From Mucilaginibacter pankratovii (GTDB lineage: Bacteria > Bacteroidota > Bacteroidia > Sphingobacteriales > Sphingobacteriaceae): a stretch of DNA of 64,000 bases. The stretch is taken from positions 1 to 64,000 of the forward strand of contig NZ_JACWMY010000014.1 of assembly GCF_014773265.1 (NCBI RefSeq), given 5' to 3'. The notes beneath the pieces were generated by a model that saw only the letters and a program-made list of their open reading frames with translations, searched no databases and had not been told where the DNA came from. Within the stretch, counting starts at the first letter, position 1; each line of letters starts with the position of its first letter. Shown here piece after piece: positions 58,498-64,000 of this stretch. The position numbers were made by a program, and so were the translations under genes.

Positions 58498-59025
58498 TAT
58501 TAAAGAAATATTTAATGAGTAAGAAATAACTTTGATATAGGTAAATTAAAACGGACTAAAATTGTTTTAGAATTACAGTCGTATCTTTTAATTGTTATTT
58601 AAACACTTATTACAATATCGCTTAATGATTAGCCAATAACGAATAGAAATAGTTAGTACGCATGTTTTTCCTTTGTAGTGTAACCTGAATTATAACAAAG
58701 CTGCGCCGGGTATTCGGTGAAATACAATATGTTGGGCAAAGTCCACAGTGCAGGATGGATTAAGCATCCTAAATTGCGTACTTTGCAATTGCTTTTACCC
58801 CCGTGGAAAAGCGATGCCAAATTATAATGAAGCAGGTAGTACAATAGTAATTAATAAAATAAACCGGCTTTTGCTTTTGATGAGATAACCAAATAGTCCA
58901 TCTTTTTTTGCGATTAATCCATTTTAAACAGAGGCCCGGCGATTAATTTTACCGCTTGTTCCCGTTAAAACGGATAGCCTATAAAAACGGACTGAGATCA
59001 TAAGCAGAGCGACCAATTTGAAACG
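58498..59025. other. 528-base intergenic stretch between divergent operons
   Basis: AT-rich. A perfect -7 box, TAACTTTG, lies on the plus strand at 58527-58534 but no gene starts within 450 bases. AATTGCGTACTTTGCAATT at about 58771-58789 is palindromic and promoter-like. Short frames here (24-32 codons) have no support. It probably holds the promoters of both operons and perhaps a short RNA. Confidence 0.4.
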
Positions 59026-60690
59026 ATGGTAGAAGAAGATAAACGTATTTTTTTACAAATACACCATTCCGATAACGTGCTGGTAGCACTTACCGACTTG
59101 CCCAAAGGCACCGTTATTGAGCATGAAGGCACCAGCCTTGTATTGGCGGATGATATAGCTGGCAAGCACAAATTCACTATAAACGCCCTTGCCGAGGGTG
59201 ATGAGATTTACATGTACGGTGTGCTGGTTGGCAAAGCCAGCGAACCCATTGCACAGGGCGGCCTCATCTCTACCAAAAACGTTCACCACGCGGCAGATGG
59301 CTTTAAGCTGGGCAGCCGCAAAACCGAATGGAAGCGGCCAGACGTTAGCGATTTTAAAGACCGCACATTTATGGGCTACCACAGGTCGGACGGCACGGTA
59401 GGTACGGCCAATTACTGGCTGGTGATTCCGCTGGTTTTTTGCGAGAACCGAAATATTAATGTGCTGAAGGAGGCCATGCTGGATAAACTGGGCTTCGCTA
59501 AACCGAGGGGTTATGAGAGCGAGGTGGACCAGTTGGTGAGCATGCTGCAAACCGGCAAGTCGGTAGAGGAAATACTGCAGGCCGACCTGCAGATGACTCC
59601 CGAGGGCAACGCTTCTAAAAAGATCTTCGCCAATGTGGACGGCATAAAATTCCTTAACCATGATATGGGCTGCGGCGGTACCCGTACCGACTCTGACGCA
59701 CTTTGCGGGCTGCTGGCGGGTTATATAACTCACCCTAATGTGGCTGGTGCTACGGTGCTAAGCCTGGGTTGCCAGCACGCGCAGGCCAGCATTTTGCAGG
59801 ATGAGATAAAAAAACGCGACCCGAATTTCTCCAAGCCTTTAATGATATTGGAGCAGCAAAAACTCGGCACCGAAAGCCGCTTGCTGCACGAAGCCTTAAA
59901 GCAAACTTTTGCCGGGCTGATAGAAGTAAATAAACAACAGCGCGAACCCGCCCCGATAAACAAACTGAATATCGGTTTGGAATGCGGAGGCTCGGATGGG
60001 TTTTCGGGGATCTCGGCAAATCCGGTTTTGGGGTATTTGTCGGATATTTTGGTAACATTGGGTGGGAGCGTTGTACTGGCAGAGTTCCCGGAGCTTTGCG
60101 GCGTGGAGCAGGAACTAAGCGACCGTTGCGTAGACGAGCCTACCGCCTTAAAGTTTATGAACCTGATGAGCACTTACGCCGCCAGGGCAGAGGCAGACGG
60201 ATCGGGCTTTTACGCCAATCCATCGCCGGGAAATATCCGAGATGGATTAATTACCGATGCCATTAAATCGGCAGGGGCGGCAAAAAAGGGCGGCTCATCG
60301 CCGGTAACCGCGGTTTTAGATTATCCCGAAAAGGTAACCAAACCGGGGCTTAACCTGCTTTGCACGCCGGGCAGCGATGTGGAAAGCACTACAGCGGTAG
60401 TAGGATCGGGCACAAACGTGGTGCTTTTTACAACCGGCTTGGGTACGCCAACCGGCAACCCCATAGCGCCGGTGGTAAAGCTATCTACCAATACAAAACT
60501 ATTTAACCGGATGCCCGATATTATTGATTTTAACTGCGGCGCCGTTATAGAAGGCGACGAAAGCATTCAGCAATCGGCACACAGGCTGTTGAATTATGTT
60601 ATTGATGTGGCCAATGGCGATATCAAACCAAAAGCGGTACAATTAGGGCAGGACGACTTTATCCCATGGAAACGCGGGGTGTCATTATAA
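59026..60690 (+). CDS. UxaA-family sugar-acid dehydratase (altronate/fuconate dehydratase-like)
   Basis: 554 residues, full length with an N-terminal SAF domain (HSDNVLVALTDLPKGTVIEH) and a long catalytic domain. Landmarks are FMGYHRSDGTVGTANYWLVI, KFLNHDMGCGGTRTDSDALC, LSLGCQHAQA, GLECGGSDGFSGISANPVLG and FNCGAVIEGDES. UxaA-type enzymes dehydrate D-altronate or, in some organisms, L-fuconate. The downstream SDR, FAH hydrolase and Lut genes make a 6-deoxy-acid such as L-fuconate more likely. First gene of the operon; its spacing to the SDR gene is 15 bases. Confidence 0.92.
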   Translation: MVEEDKRIFLQIHHSDNVLVALTDLPKGTVIEHEGTSLVLADDIAGKHKFTINALAEGDEIYMYGVLVGKASEPIAQGGLISTKNVHHAADGFKLGSRKTEWKRPDVSDFKDRTFMGYHRSDGTVGTANYWLVIPLVFCENRNINVLKEAMLDKLGFAKPRGYESEVDQLVSMLQTGKSVEEILQADLQMTPEGNASKKIFANVDGIKFLNHDMGCGGTRTDSDALCGLLAGYITHPNVAGATVLSLGCQHAQASILQDEIKKRDPNFSKPLMILEQQKLGTESRLLHEALKQTFAGLIEVNKQQREPAPINKLNIGLECGGSDGFSGISANPVLGYLSDILVTLGGSVVLAEFPELCGVEQELSDRCVDEPTALKFMNLMSTYAARAEADGSGFYANPSPGNIRDGLITDAIKSAGAAKKGGSSPVTAVLDYPEKVTKPGLNLLCTPGSDVESTTAVVGSGTNVVLFTTGLGTPTGNPIAPVVKLSTNTKLFNRMPDIIDFNCGAVIEGDESIQQSAHRLLNYVIDVANGDIKPKAVQLGQDDFIPWKRGVSL

Positions 60691-60705
60691 AATAAAAAAC
60701 AGAGC

Positions 60706-61470
60706 ATGTTTAGCTTAACAAATAAAACGGCCGTTATTACCGGCGGCGGCAGCGGGATTGGCAGAGCCATTGCACTGTTGTTTGCAAGGCAAGGCGCAAC
60801 CGTACACATTATAGAACTGAATGCCGACGCCGCAACAGGTGTGGTGGAAGAAATAGCAGCAACCGGGGGACAGGTAAAAGCCTACGCCGCCAATGTTGCC
60901 GACCAGCAGGCTGTATTGGCTGTTTTTGCTGAGATAGGCAGGGTAGATATCCTGGTGAATAACGCGGGTATAGCCCATGTGGGTAACTTGGAGAATACCA
61001 GCGAGACCGACCTCGACCGTATTTACAACGTAAATGTAAAAGGCGCATACAACTGCCTTTTTGCTGCCGTGCCGACCATGAAACAAGCAGGCGGCGGCGT
61101 TATCCTTAATATGGCGTCCATAGCGGCGCATGTGGGTATTACCGATAGGTTTGCCTACTCCATGAGCAAAGGAGCTATCTTCGCGATGACCTTATCCGTA
61201 GCGCGCGATTATATGGCCGATAATATCCGCTGTAACAGCATTTCGCCGGCAAGGGTGCATACGCCTTTTGTGGACGGCTTTATCGCCAAAAACTACGCGG
61301 GTAAGGAAACGGAGATCTTCGAAAAACTATCAAAAAGCCAGCCTATCGGGCGTATGGGCAAGCCGGAGGAGATCGCTTCGCTGGCGCTGTACCTATGTTC
61401 GGATGAATCGGGCTTTATCACCGGTACCGATTACCCTATCGATGGCGGCTTTATTACATTAAACAACTAA
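60706..61470 (+). CDS. SDR-family oxidoreductase (2-keto-3-deoxy-fuconate 4-dehydrogenase-like)
   Basis: 254 residues. The NAD site is ITGGGSGIGRAIALLFARQG; the structural NNAGIAH and the catalytic Ser-Tyr-Lys in MASIAAHVGITDRFAYSMSKG are complete; the C-terminus has the usual SDESGFITGTDYPIDGGF. In the operon it would oxidise the C4 hydroxyl of a 2-keto-3-deoxy acid to the 2,4-diketo acid hydrolysed by the next enzyme. The role is inferred from order. Confidence 0.92.
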   Translation: MFSLTNKTAVITGGGSGIGRAIALLFARQGATVHIIELNADAATGVVEEIAATGGQVKAYAANVADQQAVLAVFAEIGRVDILVNNAGIAHVGNLENTSETDLDRIYNVNVKGAYNCLFAAVPTMKQAGGGVILNMASIAAHVGITDRFAYSMSKGAIFAMTLSVARDYMADNIRCNSISPARVHTPFVDGFIAKNYAGKETEIFEKLSKSQPIGRMGKPEEIASLALYLCSDESGFITGTDYPIDGGFITLNN

Positions 61471-61477
61471 TTACGAG

Positions 61478-62335
61478 ATGAAACTAATAAGATTTGGCAA
61501 CGCCGGAGAAGAAAAAGCAGGCGTACATATAGATGGTGTTAACTACGACGCATCTTTTTTGCAGAGTGATTATGATGAGCAATTTTTTGCGCGCGGCGGC
61601 CTTGCCGAACTGGAAGCCTATGTAAAGGCTCATCAAAGCGAGTTGACGCCGATACCGGAAGGCAGTCGTTTAGGCAGTCCTATCGCCAGGCCGTCAAAGA
61701 TCGTTTGCATCGGCCTCAACTATGCCGATCACGCTAAAGAAACCAACGCGGCAACACCATCCGAGCCGATCATCTTTATGAAAAGCACCACCTCGCTGGT
61801 TGGGCCGAATGATGATATTATGATCCCTAAAAACTCGGTAAAAACCGATTGGGAAGTGGAACTGGCCGTAGTTATCGGCAAAAAAGCATCTTATGTGGAC
61901 GAAGCCGAAGCGGCGGATTACATTGCGGGCTACGTACTGCACAACGATGTATCCGAACGCGAGTTTCAACTGGAGCGTAACGGAACCTGGGATAAAGGCA
62001 AAGGCTGCGACACTTTCGCGCCGATGGGCCCGTATTTGGTAACACCTGATGAGGCAGGCGATGTAGATGCTATGCGCCTGTGGCTAACCGTTAACGGTAC
62101 CAAAATGCAGGATGGCAACACCTCCAACTTTATCTTTAAAGTGCCTTTTGTAATCTCTTATATCAGTCAGTTCATGACCTTGCTTCCGGGCGATGTGATC
62201 TCTACAGGCACACCAGCAGGTGTTGGCCTGGGCTTTAAGCCACCGGTTTACCTAAAACCCGGCGACGTGGTAGAATTAGGTATAGATGGATTAGGAACTT
62301 CGAGGCAGGAAGTGGTGGCTTACAGCAAGGCTTAA
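61478..62335 (+). CDS. Fumarylacetoacetate-hydrolase-family protein (2,4-diketo-3-deoxy-acid hydrolase-like)
   Basis: 285 residues. FAH-family blocks are IVCIGLNYADHAKETNA, PIIFMKSTTSLVGPNDDIMI, the metal-binding DWEVELAVVIGKKA, GYVLHNDVSEREFQL and DVISTGTPAGVGLGFKPPVY. Such enzymes split 2,4-diketo-3-deoxy-L-fuconate into pyruvate and L-lactate. The start is seven bases past the SDR stop. Ureidoglycolate-lyase-like annotation is the alternative, but context disfavours it. Confidence 0.92.
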   Translation: MKLIRFGNAGEEKAGVHIDGVNYDASFLQSDYDEQFFARGGLAELEAYVKAHQSELTPIPEGSRLGSPIARPSKIVCIGLNYADHAKETNAATPSEPIIFMKSTTSLVGPNDDIMIPKNSVKTDWEVELAVVIGKKASYVDEAEAADYIAGYVLHNDVSEREFQLERNGTWDKGKGCDTFAPMGPYLVTPDEAGDVDAMRLWLTVNGTKMQDGNTSNFIFKVPFVISYISQFMTLLPGDVISTGTPAGVGLGFKPPVYLKPGDVVELGIDGLGTSRQEVVAYSKA

Positions 62336-62385
62336 ACCATACAGTACAGTACAATTAAAATATATGAATACTGCAGATTTGTAAC

Positions 62386-63135
62386 ATGAAAGTAGGCCTG
62401 TTCATCCCTTGTTACGTCGACCAGTTTTACCCCAATGCGGCTATTGCCACTTTGGAGTTGCTGGAGAAGCTTGGCGTAGAGGTTGGCTACCCGGCGCAGC
62501 AAACCTGCTGCGGGCAGCCGATGGCCAATTCGGGTTACGAACATTTAACCGGCGGCTGCAACGACCTGTTTGTAGACAACTTTGCAGGTTTTGATTACAT
62601 CGTTTCGCCATCGGGCAGTTGCGCTTTGCATATTAAGGAGCACCTGCACTCGCATGATAATGAACAGGCTGCAACCGGCATCCGCAAAAAAATATACGAG
62701 TTGACCGAGTTTTTAACCGATGTTTTAAAGGTTGAAAAACTCGATGCCAAGTTTCCGCACCGGGTGGGCCTGCACCAAAGCTGCCACGGACAGCGCGGAC
62801 TTAAACTGGCGCAGATGACGGAGCTTACCGCTTCGCCCTACTCCAAACCCGGCGGCTTATTAAATATGGTAGAAGGGGTAGAGCTGATCCCCCTAACCCG
62901 TAGCGACGAATGTTGCGGCTTTGGTGGTACTTTTTGTGTTGCCGAGGAAGCGGTATCGGCCAAGATGGGGAAAGACAGGGTTGCCGATCATATCCAAAAC
63001 GGTGCGGAGTACATCACTGCTGCCGATCTGAGTTGCCTGATGCACATGGAAGGCATCCTCAAGCGGCAAAAAAGCGGGGTGAAGGTGATCCACATTGCCG
63101 AGATATTGAATGGCGTAAAGGAACCGGTAGCATGA
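62386..63135 (+). CDS. lutA: LutA (LldE): lactate-utilization Fe-S protein
   Basis: 249 residues. Two CCG domains: QQTCCGQPMANSGYEH near residue 43 and RSDECCGFGGTFCVAEEAVS near residue 175, with further Cys/His ligands in SPSGSCALHI and LHQSCHGQRG. LutA works with LutB and LutC in the oxidation of L-lactate to pyruvate, at the membrane. It starts 50 bases after the hydrolase and overlaps lutB by four bases. Linking it to lactate from the preceding enzymes is inference. Confidence 0.93.
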   Translation: MKVGLFIPCYVDQFYPNAAIATLELLEKLGVEVGYPAQQTCCGQPMANSGYEHLTGGCNDLFVDNFAGFDYIVSPSGSCALHIKEHLHSHDNEQAATGIRKKIYELTEFLTDVLKVEKLDAKFPHRVGLHQSCHGQRGLKLAQMTELTASPYSKPGGLLNMVEGVELIPLTRSDECCGFGGTFCVAEEAVSAKMGKDRVADHIQNGAEYITAADLSCLMHMEGILKRQKSGVKVIHIAEILNGVKEPVA

Positions 63136-64000
63136 AGAACCACGCCGAACTTTCCGAAGTATTTAATAAAGACGAGCAGCGCGTAAACTGGCACGACGAA
63201 ACCCTTTGGTTTGTGCGCCAGAAACGCGATAAGGCCACGCACCAGATCCCCGATTGGGAGGAGCTGCGCGAAGCCGCCTCGCAAATAAAGCATAACGTAC
63301 TATCCGACTTAGGCAATTACCTGGAGCAGTTTGAAAAGAATGCCGTTAATAATGGTATTCGTGTACATTGGGCGGTTGATGCCCAAGAGCATAACAAGAT
63401 CGTCCATAGTATTTTAAAGCGGCACGGCATCAGTCAGATGGTGAAAAGTAAATCCATGCTGACGGAGGAATGCCACCTCAATCATTATCTCGAAGACAAG
63501 GGCATTAACGTGGTAGATTCTGATTTGGGTGAGCTCATTGTACAGCTGGCTAAAGAACCGCCAAGCCATATCGTCCTCCCCTGTATCCACAAAAAGAAAG
63601 AAGAAATAGGGGATATATTCCACGAGCATTTAGGCAGCGCCAAAGGCGAAGCCGACCCGCAGATACTGACGGAAACCGCGCGCATCCATTTACGCAACAC
63701 ATTCCTCTCCCGCAGGGCGGCGCTTACCGGTGTTAATTTCGCGGTAGCAGAAACCGGCGAGTTTGTAGTATGCACCAACGAGGGCAATGCCGATATGGGC
63801 GCGCACCTTTCTGATGTACACATCGCCAGTATGGGGATCGAGAAACTGATCCCAAAGCGTAAAGACCTCGGCGTGTTTCTGCGCCTGCTTACGCGGAGCG
63901 CTACGGGGCAACCCATTACCACCTACAGTAGTCATTTTAAACGACCACGGCCGGGGCAGGAGATGCATATCATTTTAGTTGATAACGGACGCAGTGTACA
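63132..64000 (+). CDS. lutB: LutB (YkgF): lactate-utilization protein, N-terminal part
   Basis: 289 codons are inside the window, open at the right edge. ATG at 63132 overlaps the lutA stop (ATGA). WHDETLWFVRQKRDKATHQI near residue 22, then IRVHWAVDAQEHNKIV, KSKSMLTEECHLNHYLEDKG and the LUD-domain region TGVNFAVAETGEFVVCTNEG. The C-terminal ferredoxin-like 4Fe-4S domain and lutC should follow outside the window. Normal LutB is ~455-475 residues. Confidence 0.93.
   Translation, partial: MKNHAELSEVFNKDEQRVNWHDETLWFVRQKRDKATHQIPDWEELREAASQIKHNVLSDLGNYLEQFEKNAVNNGIRVHWAVDAQEHNKIVHSILKRHGISQMVKSKSMLTEECHLNHYLEDKGINVVDSDLGELIVQLAKEPPSHIVLPCIHKKKEEIGDIFHEHLGSAKGEADPQILTETARIHLRNTFLSRRAALTGVNFAVAETGEFVVCTNEGNADMGAHLSDVHIASMGIEKLIPKRKDLGVFLRLLTRSATGQPITTYSSHFKRPRPGQEMHIILVDNGRSV

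Noticed and set aside
58653..58844. 63-codon minus-strand frame in the 58.5-59.0 kb gap
   Set aside because: Composition and cysteine placement look random, and no promoter box precedes it.

Overview
The window is chromosomal DNA from a Bacteroidota bacterium, most likely a Sphingobacteriaceae member close to Mucilaginibacter or Pedobacter. The evidence is the -7 promoter boxes of the form TAnnTTTG, a TonB-dependent receptor, DUF2490 and lipocalin-like lipoproteins, a GH95 fucosidase, and intergenic DNA full of short palindromic repeats. The genus is an inference. No rRNA, tRNA, CRISPR array, prophage or complete insertion sequence was seen. An IS3-type transposase start is cut by the left edge, and a lutB-like gene is cut by the right edge.

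Layout. 1-13.9 kb: end of an IS element, enolase, a DUF2490 protein, a small monooxygenase-like protein, an ABC-2 exporter pair, a frameshifted Hva1/TUDOR gene, an AraC regulator with a siderophore-interacting flavoprotein, several exported proteins, glycerate kinase overlapping a GntP permease, and carA. 14-24.7 kb: a 56-residue zinc-ribbon-like protein, panB, an RluA pseudouridine synthase, a Fic protein, a decayed HigA-like antitoxin, a DlgD-type reductase, purN followed by a degenerate second copy of its 3' end, small unknown proteins, three tandem paralogous lipoproteins, and purH. 25-32 kb: the rod-shape operon mreB-mreC-mreD-mrdA-rodA, an acidic coiled-coil protein and tdk. 33-47 kb: a monooxygenase-like protein, a response regulator whose stop codon lies in a repeat, a TonB receptor with an exported partner, a phosphodiesterase with a flippase-like membrane protein, secreted proteins, an esterase with TPRs and a phosphohexomutase. 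47-52.8 kb: an all-minus molybdenum-hydroxylase locus, MocA-like, XdhC-like and a PaoABC-like enzyme. 53-64 kb: a GH95 alpha-L-fucosidase, a tight GNAT/DUF1543/FAD-protein operon, and a plus-strand operon of UxaA-type dehydratase, SDR, FAH-type hydrolase, LutA and LutB.

How genes may work together. The last operon reads well as a non-phosphorylative L-fucose (6-deoxy-sugar acid) route: dehydratase, 4-dehydrogenase, diketo-acid hydrolase giving pyruvate plus lactate, then Lut proteins that oxidise the lactate. The GH95 fucosidase about 4 kb away would supply fucose. The Mo-hydroxylase genes carry their own cofactor-maturation factors, and the Fe-S subunit has a twin-arginine signal, so the enzyme is probably periplasmic.

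The most unusual material is intergenic: a MITE-like 167-bp element, nested palindromes, a perfect 23-bp inverted repeat, a 50-bp element present twice, several families of degenerate short-word tandem repeats, a compact GC-rich element with RNA-like pairing before mreB, four helically phased AATGTTA boxes, an ECF-type promoter and the duplicated purN tail. No clearly new defence or mobile system was found. The strongest candidates for follow-up are the fucose-lactate operon, the DUF1543/FAD-protein operon, the purN-tail duplication and the repeat families.
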